This document shows, piece by piece, positions 23,855-36,748 of a stretch of 64,000 nucleotides of DNA. Position 1 is the first letter of the stretch; each line of letters begins with the position of its first letter. The notes below the pieces were generated by a model. The model was not told where the DNA came from. It saw only the letters and a list, made by a program, of their open reading frames with translations, and did not search any database. The DNA is from Microstegium vimineum (lineage: Eukaryota; Streptophyta; Magnoliopsida; Poales; Poaceae): the NCBI GenBank assembly GCA_022036555.1, contig CM039139.1:21142981-21206980 (forward strand). Direction: 5' to 3'. The translations under genes were made by a program, and so were the position numbers.

Positions 23855-26800
23855 ATGGGCGCGGCGGGCTCCAGGCTGGAGAAGGCGCTGGGCGAGCAGT
23901 TCCCCGAGGGCGAGCGCTACTTCGGCCTCGAGAACTTCGGCAACACCTGCTACTGCAACAGCGTGCTGCAGGTACTCCGGGGGCCGGCCCGGATCACTCT
24001 GCCCGTTGCGACGCGAGCTGCTACCCCCGTCAGACGCGTGGGGGGATTTGTTGTTCTCTTCCGTGCGGGGGCGGTGAGGAGCGATGCGTGTTTTGCGTGA
24101 TTGCGCCTGATTTTTTCTGCGTAGGGAGTTTTTGTGACTGTTGAGCGGTGTCGGTGATAGTTCTCCTGTTCTATATTTTTGGCGACATGATCATAGATCG
24201 TCATGTTTGTGTGAACCCAGAGACTGCTCAGTTGGTTTGACATCGGGAAATTGGGGAAACACATGGTTTCTGTACGTGTTGAAATGCATATCTAGCACCT
24301 CGCTTCAGCAGCCTCACTTCAGAAACCTGTTTTTCTTTTTTACATCGGTGGATCGTGGAGGACTCATAGTTTCTGTATGTACTGACAATTTGAAATGCAT
24401 GTATAAGCATCATGATAAAACTCTCCGTTCAGATGTAGGACCTTTGCCATGGGTAGTTAGATGTGGAACATTTGGTCAGTAACATTTAGAGAAAGATATG
24501 GTACTGTTCTCCTCATAATGTGGGATCTAACTGTTTCCTATTTCAGGCACTTTATTTTTGTGTTCCTTTCCGTGATCAATTGCTGGAGTACTATGCAAAC
24601 AATAAAAACACTGGAGATGTTGAAGAGAACATGCTAACCTGCCTGGCTGATCTGTTCTCTCAGGTACTACTGCAGCTGTTGCTTATTGTGCTTGTTATTC
24701 CCGTTCTCAACTTCTTGTATATCCTGCAGCATGTAGGAATCACTAAAAAAACATGTGCGGAATTGTAGAGATTTTGGTTAATTAATCAAAATTCCTCAGT
24801 AAAACTGTATCTAAAGATGACTGCAATTGTTAAGTTGCCACATTTATATTGAATAGGTACCATCGGTTTTTTCCCAATAAAGTGGCTGGTTAATTCTACG
24901 GTTTCCCATGATATATCTATAGTTTACTTGTTGTTAATTTGACTTAAGTTGTTCTTCCTTCCTTAGTTTGAAATCACAAAATGATGTTCCAAAGTATAAA
25001 GTTCTACAGTTTAACCGCATAACACTCTATGTGCAAAATTAGTCCTCAGTAATTAACTACCAAAATTGCCTTGTATCTCTTACGATCCAAAGTGTAAGAG
25101 GAGCATGCTAGAAAGGAGCACTCTCACTCTGTGTTATTTGGATTATATACCTTCTTCTGGCAACCTCTGTAAATTGATAATTTGGACTTTTCAAGCAAAT
25201 CTGTAATTTAATAAACCTAAACCTGGTTCTAGTTAAATGAAAAAATTTCATAGGACGAGCTCCATTGTTGCCTTACTTTACCACTGACTTTTCACAGATA
25301 TGTGTTAGCCTTTTTATTGGCAGATATTTATGCGCTTGTGAATTTTATTATAGTTTTACACAATTTTTAAATCTGGAATATGTACAATGTTTTGGGAAAG
25401 TCCTTTTATCTGGAGGCCTCTTACTAGTGTGACATGTTATTGTTTGATACAAGTGAATATTAGAGTGGATTGAGGAAGAAACCAATAGTCTACTTTAGCA
25501 AAATAGTTATCCCTTTTTCATTGTCCATACAGATCAGTAGTCAGAAGAAGAAAACAGGGGTTATTGCTCCTAAGCGTTTTATACAACGATTGAAGAAGCA
25601 AAATGAGATTTTCCGCAGCTATATGCATCAGGTAATACATTTCTCCAGTGACGTCTTCCATTGTGTATTTTGTAGTTTTAGCAAGCACATGGTCACATTA
25701 TAGTGTGCTCATCACCTTTTGAGTAACTTTGCTGGCCCTATGAGATATTGAGATAGGCTGTTAAACCTAGGTGCAGTCTTTGCATGAATCACTATTGTAT
25801 TTTTTTTTCCAGATGTGTTTTTAAGTGATTTCCATGTGAAATGATGCAACACTGAATTCATGGTTTTATATTAGTATATACTCACTCCGTCCCAAAATAG
25901 ATGTCATTCTTGCTTCCCGAGAAGTCAATGTTTTCAAAATGCAGGCAATTATGTATTAAAATATATAAATAATTATGCTAAGTTATTAGTATCATCAGAA
26001 AGATCTTTAAGTCTAGTTTTTAAACAAATTTATTTGGAGATATAAATATTGCATGTATTTTCTACATGCTTAGTCAAAGTTGAGAAAGTTTGACCTGCAC
26101 GCATCCCATAACGTCATTCTTTTTGGGACGGAGGGAGTATATATATATATAGTCAACTTCTTGCAATATCGAGAAATCATGGGAACCTTCAATCTGAATC
26201 TTACATATACTGACTGTACCCTATGTTCCATAAATAATTTGCTTAATAGCACCTAGAGATGGTTCCCCGCTAGATTTACGGAGAATGCTAAACATTTTAT
26301 AATAAGTTTTGGATTCATAAAGGCCATCTCTATTTTGGCTATTTATCAGTGATTAACTGATAATCCTGGGTATATGAGATATGGTAATAACTAATAACTG
26401 TGCAGCATTTTAAGACATGTTGAAAAGATACATAGTTATTTTTTATGAAATATGTAGTTAATTGTTGCTATAAAAATTATGTTCTCTTCCAAGATCATGC
26501 CATTTATATTATGCTTTTCCAATCAATTTAGTGTAACCTTTTTGTATAGACTGAACTCACAACTGTACTTTACAGGATGCACACGAGTTTCTGAATTTTT
26601 TACTGAATGAGCTAGTTGACATTCTAGAGAAGGAACATAATGCTGCAAGAGAGTCGCTTCAGAATCTCTCGCTCCAAAAGAATTCAAATGGCCCTATTGA
26701 TGGCCAACCCAATGGTAGTCACAAAGAATTAGCTGCCACATGGGTTCATAAATGCTTCCAGGTGAGATTTCATTCATTTGTTTTGTTCTAGGATAGGATG

Positions 26801-27817
26801 CTTTTGATTGTATGCCTATGGCATGAACATGAACTCCAGCTTCTTCTTACGTTACAGTCTTATCTTGTAGATGTGCCTATAATTCTTAATTTTGTCCCTG
26901 TAGGGAATATTGACTAATGAAACAAGGTGTCTGAGATGTGAAACTGTGACTGATAGAGATGAAACATTTTTTGACCTGAGCCTGGACATTGAACAGAATA
27001 GTTCACTCACCAGCTGTCTTAAGAACTTCAGCTCAACGGAGACTTTGAATGCTGAGGACAAGTTCTTCTGTGACAAATGCTGCAGGTACATGGTTCTCAT
27101 CCCTTCGCCCATAGTTTCTCCATGTACATACTGGCTTCCAATATTTTGTCCTGGCTAACATTGGTTCTGTAGAATATCATTTGATGCATGTTTTTATGTT
27201 AGTTCTTGGCTCCGCTTGTTTTACCATTTTTTTAAAAAAATGTGCTTGAATCTACTGCAAATTATCCAATACCTCCAGCAGATCTTATGGGCTAATGACT
27301 TGGTTACTGTTCTGTTAGGAGATTCTTTTGTCTGGCATAACTGTGATTTATATATTGTAATTGCTATATCATTTTTCCAATTTCATATGTTTTGATGAAA
27401 TTTGTTCTTCACTTCAGTTTACAAGAAGCGCAAAAAAGGATGAAGATAAAAAAACCACCAAACATCCTAGTAATTCATCTAAAGCGGTTCAAGTATATTG
27501 AGCAGCTTCAGCGCTACAAAAAACTATCATACCGAGTGGTTTTCCCACTGGAGCTTAAACTTCTTAACACAGTTGATAATTCGGACTTGGAATACTCCCT
27601 TTTCGCTGTGGTAGTTCATGTTGGAAGTGGGCCAAATCATGGCCACTATATCAGTTTGGTTAAGAGCCACAATCATTGGTTATTCTTTGATGACGAGAAT
27701 GTTGAGATGACTGATGAGTCCATGGTGCAGGCATTCTTTGGCTCACCGCAGGAGTTCAGTGGTAACACTGATAATGGCTACATACTCTTCTATGAAAGCC
27801 TTGCTGAAAGAAGTTGA
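23855..27817 (+). CDS. UBP3: Ubiquitin carboxyl-terminal hydrolase, UBP3/UBP4 type
   Basis: Six exons join in frame to 366 residues: 23855-23971, 24547-24663, 25533-25631, 26576-26761, 26904-27085, 27418-27817. This is a USP-family cysteine protease that removes ubiquitin from proteins. The Cys box (NFGNTCYCNSVLQ) is near residue 34. The His box (GPNHGHYISLVKSHNHW) and the FFDDENV block with the third triad residue lie in the last exon. Two CxxC pairs (CLRC and CDKC) make the zinc ribbon typical of the USP12/46 group. The N-terminus MGAAGS offers Gly2 for possible N-myristoylation. Length and sequence agree with Arabidopsis UBP3/UBP4, which are nuclear; loss of both blocks pollen development. 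Assignment between UBP3 and UBP4 is arbitrary. Confidence 0.93.
25881..26137. mobile_element. Stowaway-like MITE in UBP intron 3
   Basis: TA-CTCACTCCGTCCCAAAATAG on the left and TTTTTGGGACGGAGGGAG-TA on the right are inverted ends flanked by TA. Subterminal gtcattctt occurs at both ends. It is about 257 bp and is followed directly by a short TA microsatellite. Confidence 0.85.
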
Positions 27818-29415
27818 TGTCCTCATACCATGTGATTAGTTATATACTTTTCTTTTAGTTCCATTTCTGCTGGGGATATATAGAATATTCAATGAAAACT
27901 AGAATAAACTGAATGAGAGGCCTTCAGCTTCAGATGTTATGGTACAATCAACACTTGGCAATAAAACAAGTTACCTGAAGGTGCTATAGGCTATAGGTGA
28001 AGATGCTGACTAGTTTGTAGTTCCTACGTTATCCTTTTTTATTTATGCATATACAGGTTGTATCAATTCCGCAATAATGTTTGTTGAAGACCTTTATTAT
28101 CATGTAAAGAGATTCTATCTAGGAAGCCATTTTTTTGGGGGGTTTAAAAATTTTGTTTCTTAGATAAAGGCTCCTGTCGATCTTCATTCTTCATATGATC
28201 CTCACCTGCTCCTTTGTGTTATTGTGTCCTCCTATGGTACATAACATGTTTCAAAAATTTTGAGGGCAGATCTGAGATTATCTCAAGAGCTACATATTGG
28301 TTGAATTCTGAATGCTTTCTATGCATAATGGGGAAAAAATCTGGCCTTCGTGCCTGAAGATAAGATTCGACACAGCCGAATTTGGATGTCTAGGCCTGTT
28401 AAGGGCCTGTTTGGATGCAAAAGTATGCTTAAGGTTTTCGAAAATGCAAAAGTATGCTGATGGCAGCCACAGGATATCATAATGACAGTGAGGAGGCCTG
28501 CAATTCAATCCCAGACGGCGGACGTGCCAGGCTCGAACCAACTCAGCAAAGTGACAAGCGACGGCGGTTAAGTGAGCGAGTTTTTCTTCGTACGCACTGA
28601 TTGATTTGATTTCGATGTGAGAATACAGTAACACCCTGATAAAGTGATAAGCACGGGCACGGCTGCGACTGCGAGAGCAAAAGGATCAGGTCCTCCACGG
28701 CCACCGGGAGGTAACCCAGCTCGGCAGCGTGGAAACTGGCACAGCGTTTACAGCGACAAGCCGACGAGACGAGGCCGACACACGACCGGCGTACGCGGCC
28801 AAAATCCGACGGTAGCGATAGTGACCAATGTTTGTTTATTTGCTAGTGTCGCACGTAGCGTCTGCAGACGGCCCCCTCTATAGAAAAAAGGTAATAACTG
28901 TCTTCCAAGCCATATATAAAGAAAAGAATGTCAAAGAGAACTTTTATCTTTAGGAATAGAAGGTCTTACCGCTGATCACGACTCGCGCGGACACTACTCA
29001 GCAGGTCGTGTTTCCGGCATGACAGAAGAAGCTCTGCAAAAGTGCATACGGGTCGATTACAGGATCTTCATTGGCTTTCATTATTCAACGGTGGCAGCGT
29101 CACCAAAGGTTGGCTGCTATAGTAAGCATCTCTCTTTGACCCAGTGGTGTGACGACAAGGAAAGCTCGCAAAACCATCCAGGTATAGCATCTGAAGCGAC
29201 GTTGCGAGATTGACACTGTCACATCTGACAGAGATTCTCAAACGACGTCAAAGACTTTGTTTTGTTTTAAATTTACGTGAAAGACTTTATTGCTGCTGCT
29301 GCTCCGTCTATAAAACAATATAATTTTGTTTTTCGAAAAGCTAAATAATTTAATTTATCGCTTTTGCTGTAAGTTATCTAAAAAAATATTCATATTCATA
29401 TTAAAAAGCATGACA

Positions 29416-29772
29416 GCCTCTGGAAAGAGCGAAACGCCCGCTGCTTCAGGGAGACGCCCTCTTCCATGGTGACCTCCTGCAAGTTATTCGGGCAGAGGCG
29501 GATCGATGGTTACAGGCGGGAGCCAATGGTCTTGCTGCACTGGCCGCCGGCTAAGCGCGCAATTTGCCCAAGTGCCGCCGCGACCCCGGCCCAGTTTCAG
29601 TTGTTTGACAGCCTTCGCGTTGCTGTGGGGTTTTTGAGTTTCCTGTTTCCTTTTGCTTTAGTTGTTTACTTTTTTTGGTAGCTCGTGTGGCCGGTGTCGG
29701 CCTTTCGTGTGCTTAAACTCTCTATCTTCTTAATACAATGGTACGTACACTCATGCGTATTAGAGAAAAAAA
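29416..29772 (+). mobile_element. 3' end of a 5'-truncated LINE (L1-type)
   Basis: One frame begins with WKERNARCFR, the conserved block near the C-terminus of plant L1 ORF2 proteins. After a frame change, it ends in RAEADRWLQAGANGLAALA and a stop (the codon after the Gly near 29552). The following non-coding part ends in the usual plant LINE tail (tctatcttcttaatacaatg ... tacgtacactcatgcgtatt), then gagaaaaaaa at about 29762-29771. Only the last part of the element is left, with a frame break inside, so it is dead. Confidence 0.8.
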
Positions 29773-30689
29773 TATATAATACGGATTAGAAGCTATTTAC
29801 AGTCATTTAATCAGTTAAGGCTATAACCAACATTCATATGCAGTCAACAACTCAATAGTTAACCAATAGTTCATTACATTATTTATTGAATATAAATACA
29901 CAGCCGAGATGCATATATTGTATTAATCTAAAGCCAAGAATGAATGTTTGGGTCGGTCAAAATTAGCAGAGATAGAAGAAATTTGCGATTAATCCAAATA
30001 ATGGTGTTTATCAGGGCTAAAGCGTCCGGCTGCCTAAGATTTCAATTCCACCAGCACCAGACGCACGCGCACCAGGAATTCACCCAAGTGGACGGTGGTA
30101 AGCAGAGCCGAATTTCTATGCACGGATGATAGGTGATCGCGCAGGTGAACTGGACCTGGCATGGTGGTTAGTCTGCGTCATGGCGGCTGCGAGCTGCAAA
30201 TGGATCAGGGCGGGGGCGGCCCTCAGCTCCTCGGGAAGAGTGAGAGTGACCGGTGGACGTGCAAACCAGCGCAGAGTCTACAGCTAGCGAGGAAGAACAC
30301 GAACTGGTGTCGGCGCCGCACGACGCTTTCGATCGAGATGGCTGCTGCGTCACATGCTGCTGCGCTGCGCAGGTACGGGAAGATGAAAAGAATTCGCTTG
30401 GTTCCAGTCAGGTCCATGCCTGACGGCTAATAAAGAACAACAATGCATGCACGCAGCATCATCTCCAGCTCCAGCTTGCCGATAGATAAGAGCACCAATC
30501 CAAATCCCCATGCATGTGCGTATTGCGGCGGCTATCCTGTCTGCAGATACATCTCGACTTGATAAGGGCTCGAGCAGATCTAGCTGTGATTCAGCCTTGG
30601 AAATGAGTCTTCCGTAGCCTTATGCGTCGCCGGTGCCGCCTTCTCCCCGGGTGACTCTCTGTGCCCCTGCCGTCGTCGTCTGGTCTCGT

Positions 30690-30905
30690 GGTCTCACATT
30701 CCCGCGCTGTGCCGGCGGCCGCCTCCATCTGGTCGCCGCAGGCCTCGGGAGAAAGAGAGAGAGAAAAAACGTGGTGCAGTTGGTCACATGAAAGGATGCC
30801 AGAACGTGATGGAGATAGATTAACGAAGCTGCAGCGTGCTCAACGCAGCATCTCTGCTTTGTCTTCCGATGCGGCAGCAGGGAGTTGTACGTGATTGACC
30901 AGGTA
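30690..30905. repeat. Diverged duplicated segment, copy 1
   Basis: This shares blocks in the same order with 32540-32915: a GC-rich gtgccggcgg...catctggtcgc...gcag part, gggaga...aaacgtggtgca, tctgctttgtcttccg, and tacgtgattgaccag at the end. The shared order over more than 200 bp indicates common origin, perhaps two copies of an unnamed element. Confidence 0.6.
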
Positions 30906-31830
30906 ATAAGCTTGTGCATTTTTCTAGGATTCTCTTCACTTTCTCATACCTTTCAGATGCCTAATTTGCAATCTGTACTTTTTTTTCATTGTTTATAACT
31001 ATCGAAAAAGAACTATAAATTGTCTCATGTGAATTGTACTAGTTGGTTGTTTAAACTATTCTCTGAAGATTCAGACATTAAAAAAAAAAGCAACCTCCAC
31101 GATTCTTTTTTCAGTGCAGCGACTTTCCTGGCACAAATACAGAACAGAGGCAGTGACAACTGGTCCGGTAATGGTTCTCTCGGAAGCTTTTGGACCGGTA
31201 CATCCTGCCCAAAAGTTTGACATGTATCGAAAACTGAATCACAGAAGTTGACATCTAATAATGACTTATTTATAGTGATAAACACTCGAATTGGACGGGC
31301 TGAGGTGTGAGTGAAGGTGACAATTCACTCGCATGCAAGTTTCCAAGAGCAAATTACTGCATCCATCACTCGCAAGCAAGCAAAAGTACTTTGTCAGTTA
31401 CCATCCTGCAAGGATTTATTCAACCAGTACTTGTTTCTGCAAATCCTTTTCAGCTAAATAATAATCCTCACGAAAATTGTGCTTATGCATTTGTTTGCTG
31501 CAGGGTAGGCTTCATCGTGATCCACGCAACCAGTTAAGGAATATGTTTGGAATATATAAATAGACTTGTGAGGTCGTGTTTTGTATAGCTTTCGTCTATG
31601 GTCAACAGATGGCGGTGTTCCTCCAATCCTCCTCCATGTCGAAGCTCTAGAAAAAGTGCATGCTGTTGCTGATCAGTTACGGGAGCTTTCAGTGGTGCTC
31701 ATCGTAATCGCTAAGAATAGGAGACCAAAAGAATAGCTTGGCATCTCTTTCCGTGGTATATATGACAGGTGCCACTAGCAATAAAATTCCTTCAATTCTC
31801 ACCCTTGGCTATGTTCTTCCTTTTTAGCTG

Positions 31831-32170
31831 CTCCATCTGTTTCGGAATATAAGAAATTTAAATTTATCCTAAGTTAAAATATTCAAAATTTGGTCAGGTT
31901 TATAGAAAGAATATTATTAGCATCTATCAAATGAAGGGGTATTACGAAACTACACTTCGTAATGTATCTAATAATGCCAATTTAATGTTGTAAATGTGTT
32001 ATTGTTCTTTTCTATAAACATATTATTTAAAGGTTAGGGCAATTTGATATTAAGACCCGTGGGGATGTGTTCTTTTCTCAAACAATTATTTAATCAGGTC
32101 ATTATTAGAGAAGTTTGACTTATAAAAAAAATATAAAGTGGCCTATAATTTGTGAGTGGGGAGTATATCA
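31831..32170. mobile_element. Degenerate Stowaway-like element
   Basis: The left side reads gctccatctgtttcggaata and the right side reads tttgtgagtggggagtat, a weak match to the inverted ends of the CTCCCTCCG family. The interior is AT-rich. Ends are eroded and the borders approximate. Confidence 0.4.
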
Positions 32171-32539
32171 TGATCTTTTAATCAAAATATACAAAATTCT
32201 CTCTATTATTTTTATGATTGGTAATACATTTATAAAAGGATGACATAATTTCGGTGATTTAGAATTTTAATAAATTGGCGCGTCATCTCGCGTTCCCGTG
32301 CGCGCATGGGCGGATCCAGGGGCTGGAGGGGCTGCATTTCTCTATTATATAGCTACAAATTTTACTCAATTCTCCATCAAATTTCTATAAAAATCGTTCA
32401 TTTCTCTATTAAATCTCTATAAAATTCTCCAAAATTTTCTAGATAGTAAGTATTGGTTCTAAATCATGATTAAATTTTCATCGTCAATCATCATCTTTAT
32501 TAATTAGCCCCTCTTGACCACATACTGAATCCGCCGCTG

Positions 32540-32915
32540 CGTGTGCGGTGCCGCGCCGGCGGTCGCCCCCATCTGGTCGCTGCAGACCGCAGGGGCAGGA
32601 CTCGGGACCGGGGGAGAAAACGTGGTGCATGCGCGAGGGCAACGGACGTTGGACTCCCAGATTGCGACGCCTTGCGGCAGTATATGTGGAATAGAGTAGA
32701 ATCGTCTCTGCTTTTTCCATGCAACTATGCAAGATGGTCAGATGGATGCTATATGGAGGCATGGAGCTGAAAGCCGCTGGTGGATTGGATTCTTGGAGAT
32801 AGTGATAGAGTCATCTGCGATGTGCTCATATATATTAGCTAGCACCTCCGTTCTGTCTTCCGCCGTCAGGCAGGCCTACGTGATTGACCAGCAATTACTT
32901 CGTCGGTATTTCGCT
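32540..32915. repeat. Diverged duplicated segment, copy 2
   Basis: Partner of the 30690-30905 segment. Shared blocks are gtgccgcgccggcggtcgcc with catctggtcgctgcag, gggagaaaacgtggtgca, tctgtcttccg, and tacgtgattgaccag. It is longer than copy 1 because of an extra middle part. Confidence 0.6.
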
Positions 32916-33134
32916 TGCATTATTTCTTTTTTTTTTGATTTTTTTTCTCGAATACGCAAAAGATTTACATATCATTGCATTAAATAGAAGAGTTCGCATA
33001 AACATACAACGCGCTTATATTGAGCGCCATAGAAGGTCAAATTAAAACAGCCGTAGCTGGACCACCCTAGTAAGAGACCTCTTGATTCGATATTACATTA
33101 AACGAAACAACCAATACCAACACAACGGTGCGAC

Positions 33135-33420
33135 CTAGGAGTTAGTCTCGCGTCTTCGCGACTGCCTGAGCCGAACGGCCGGGAAGAGCTCATCAAGCGC
33201 TTCGGCCTCGGACGCAGATAGGTTGCCGCTGAAGAGCTTGTCGTAGGCCTCCAACTCCGACGCGGATGACGCTGATGGACCCTTGGTGAAGCCCATGCGC
33301 TGCATGATCAGCACCTCACCTCGCTTCGAAGCAGGTACACGAGAGAGGGACTGAGCCGCCAACCACTTGCTCCGCCATGGTATCACTGACTTAGCAGGGG
33401 GCTGCTTTGGAGGCCTTGAG
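33135..33420 (-). pseudogene. Fragment of a repetitive grass ORF, probably transposon-derived
   Basis: The minus-strand frame contains WRSKWLAAQSLSRVPASKRG, a QRMGF block and an acidic LEAYDKLFSGNLSASEAEAL tail ending near LDELFPAV. Such R-S-K-x-x-A-A-Q ... K-R-G-E-V-x-x-M-x-R-M-G tails occur at the C-terminus of many repetitive uncharacterised grass ORFs. I do not recognise a catalytic domain. No start or upstream exon is seen, so this is treated as a fragment. The family assignment is from general pattern, not from a match. Confidence 0.4.
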
Positions 33421-33827
33421 GTTGGACGTAGAAATTCACTTGCATGCAGTTTTATTAATGTCGTCCACGAGCACCATATCACCAGTTCGATCGTGCCAGT
33501 CTTTATCGACGAACTAACTGATCGATGTTCAGGGAATAGCTACCTAGGATGCACGTGTGAGCGCAGATTTCGTCTCCTCGATCCACTTAGTATTTACCAG
33601 CTAGCAGTGGGCCGGTTTGAACTCTAGTCGTCGCCCGTCCTCCTAAAGCCAACGGTAGCAACAGACGCTCGTTCATCTGCTTGCGTCAGTTTGACCGATG
33701 AACATAGCGTTTGCAGACCACCAGCGCGCGCGCGTGTGGCGATGACACCATCACAATTCACAAAACACACGACACGACTCCATGCATGTCCGGCCGGCTA
33801 CTCGCTAGGATGGAGTACAGGGTATTG

Positions 33828-33955
33828 ACTAGAGATGTAAATGGGTTAGCTTGCGGACTTATAAATAGGTTTAATTTTTACGGATTCAAACGACAATCTA
33901 TAAAATTAAGCCTATACGTAGGCTCGTGGGCTAGCTGCCGCTTACATCCCTAGTA
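33828..33955. mobile_element. Small MITE with ACTAG(A/G)GATGTAA ends
   Basis: Left end ACTAGAGATGTAA and right end TTACATCCCTAGT are inverted repeats about 125 bp apart. TATTGA on the left and TATTTGA on the right may be an imperfect target duplication. The interior is non-coding. Confidence 0.65.
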
Positions 33956-34256
33956 TTTGACGCATTCCTCCTCCTGAGATAAAAGAACAATTCGCAATCT
34001 CCAGTTAAGGAATAACAAGTTATGGCCGTTCTCACGCTTTCTCGTACAGTCGTACGTTGATATATAGTAGATAGAATATAAAGAAAAGGCATTGCTTGAC
34101 CATTGATCACGACTTGTGAGGTCGTGCGTGCTTTCACTTTGTGACTTGTGAGGCCCTGTCTGCTATATATCAACCGGTGTACGTACGTTGTGTGGTGGTG
34201 TTGTATTGTATCAATGCTGTCAATAAGATAAGAAGACCGCCTCGCCTGTAAACAAA

Positions 34257-34277
34257 GTGCATGCATGCATGCATGCA
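34257..34277. repeat. TGCA tetranucleotide run
   Basis: About five perfect TGCA units in succession, making a self-complementary simple repeat in intergenic DNA. Confidence 0.85.
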
Positions 34278-36015
34278 AATGGGTCGACCGTATCAATTAC
34301 GGGATCGACCTTCATCACCAGTGGTGCTGGCCACTGGACGGCCAGGTGGCAGCGCATGCATCAGGCGATGGAAGACGTCTCCCTCCGCGACATGCATGAC
34401 AGCTAGCATATGATCTGACACGGAATAATATTTGGTGGTAAAAGGTAGTAAAACGTAAAACGAAACGTTTGTGGTCATCCGCCGATGGAAGTACCGTAGC
34501 GGGACGTGTGACGTGTCACTTCCTGGGGGAAATCGGTCCTGAAATGGCGTGAAAGACCAAACCCTGTTGCTTTGCTACATGTGGAAATCATACTGTATAT
34601 TCATTCATTCAACCCCCCCTGTACTGTAGAACGAAGACGCCGTGCGTGTGTGACTACTACTGCGGCGCAAGCAGCTTTGTAGTACGTAGTTCTAGCTAGT
34701 ACTAGTACGTCGAAGCAAGGAATGGTGTGGGAGTGAGCGAGCCGCGAATTGATGCGAGGCAGGTCAGGTACGTCTGAGACGCAATGGAAACGTCAAATGT
34801 GCATGTGCTTGCTACGGCGGCGGGCCGGGCGGGACAGACAACCATGCCGGCCGGCCGGGAAGAAGAAGCTAGCGGGTAGTGACCGACCGACAACGTACCC
34901 GTACTGATGATATATAAAGATGCTCGGAGATCTTGTGCTGCTGCGCCTTGATTCCGGGAACATGTGGACGGACGGACGGAGCACGCCCGCACGTACGAGA
35001 TCGATCGATAGATAGATGTGTGTGCAGTCTTCCGATCCGGCCGGCGCTGGGGGCAGTGAGAATTGAGATGCTCTAGCTAGCAAGTTCTGTGATACCGGAC
35101 GAAAGCACAGCAGCCGTGAGCCATTCTTTTGCAACGCCGGATCGGACGGGACGGCGACGCTACGTACGGCCGGGCAACTAAGCCGCGACGCTCGTTCTCC
35201 CATTCGTCGCGTTGCGTGCCTCGAACCAACACGTACGTACTGAAGCCTGAAGGACGAACGGAGGTGGCCGAAAAGGGCAGCGATAATCTAAGGGGGCCTG
35301 CGGCGCGGCCTGCCTCTGTCTGCCATCGACATCGATGCCATGCCACCGCACTGAACGAGAAACACACACACAAAGGCACACGACGACCTGCGGCTGCGAG
35401 GGGCCGGCGAAGCGGCACGCACGCTCGCCACCGATAGAGCCTGTGTCGCGGTGGCCCATGGCCCGGCCCGATCGAGGCGACACGAGCGGTTCGATCCTTC
35501 GAACGTGGGGCGCGAGTTGCAAGCGGTGGACGCTGCTGCCTTAGCTAGCTTGCTTCAGAGTTCAGTACCAAGACAGGCTAGCTGTTGCATTGTTGGCTTC
35601 ATTCGCCAAATTTGTCGAGCGCATTTCCACATTTTCCAGCTACGAAATTCCCAGCGTCAAGCAAACCTATGTCACCGAACATTAGTGGTACGACCTTAGC
35701 TTGATGAACCAAAACCTATGGCACACCGAACGGTACGGAGTAGTGCTATAATTAAACCAGAGATATTTGTGCTCTCTACCTGTTTTTTGAGGTCAAACAC
35801 TAAACAATGCACGCCGACCACTATCACGTACCAACCCGTATATCAAATTTAAGGTATGGCGTCGTTAGCCATATTAGTACGTAGTCCCGCCTAGCGCTCA
35901 GCTGCCGTTGGATTAGATGCATGGCAGTATTGATATATGGTCTAAATTTTGACTTTTTATTATTTTTATTATTAGACTTTAGCTTCAGCTAGAACATCTG
36001 ATATCTGCAATTCAC

Positions 36016-36033
36016 TACGTACGTACGTACGTA
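36016..36033. repeat. TACG tetranucleotide run
   Basis: Four to five perfect TACG units upstream of the LRR gene. This is a simple repeat with no evident function. Confidence 0.85.
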
Positions 36034-36748
36034 TTATATACAGATAATTAGCTCGCTAGAGATTAGCAGGACGGCACGAGCCGAAAGGCCGGCGCCGCTT
36101 CCAAATGCTGCCTCTGTCAACTGTCTGTCGAGTGGGGACGGGGCATGCATGGTGACGTCGGAAGCTGCCGTGCGGTGCTGCCTGCCGGCCGCAGTGTCGT
36201 TGTCGTTTCCCGCGACGACCAGCGTGGCGATCCGCCCCCACCGCTCTTCCCTCCGCCCTCTCACACACTATTTCTAGCACCGCCGGAGCCGGAGCCGGAG
36301 CCGGTGCCGGACATTTCTCATCTCCCATCGCGCGCCTCTGCTTCCCAGTTCCCCCGCCGGCCGCCGCCGTGAGAGCCCGCCACTGCTAACTGCATCTCAC
36401 TCAAGGTACTGCCCTGTCTCCTCTCTCTCCTTCTCTCCTCTGCGAATCCGATCGATCCTGGTTCCAAACCCAGCGTTCTCATCCTGGGCTTCTCGCTGCA
36501 TGCAGGGCAGAGATCGTCGTACCGATCATCGCTCTGGCCTTCGCCGCCGGCCGGCGCATCAACCACCGCGCGGTGCACGGGCGCAAGCAGGTGCCATTCC
36601 GCCCTCCGGCTCTCTCTCCTCCGGACGTGGGCCCTCTCCCGGAACAAAACGCCTACCTACTCTCCCTCTCTCGGCGACGTTTCCGGAAGTTCGTTGAGGC
36701 ATCAAAGAATTGCCTGCCTTGCGCCGTGTGACGGCGCCCGCGGCCGGG

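Larger units (their letters stand above)
27818..36748. other. Long gene-poor interval with transposon remnants
   Basis: About 8.9 kb without a supported gene. It contains a LINE 3' end (29416-29772), two related segments (about 30690-30905 and 32540-32915), a degenerate Stowaway-like element (31831-32170), a repetitive ORF fragment on the minus strand (33135-33420), a small MITE (33828-33955) and tetranucleotide runs (34257-34277, 36016-36033). 34.6-36.0 kb is GC-rich with many overlapping frames but no recognisable protein. 36200-36748 is the leader and promoter of the LRR gene. Confidence 0.55.
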
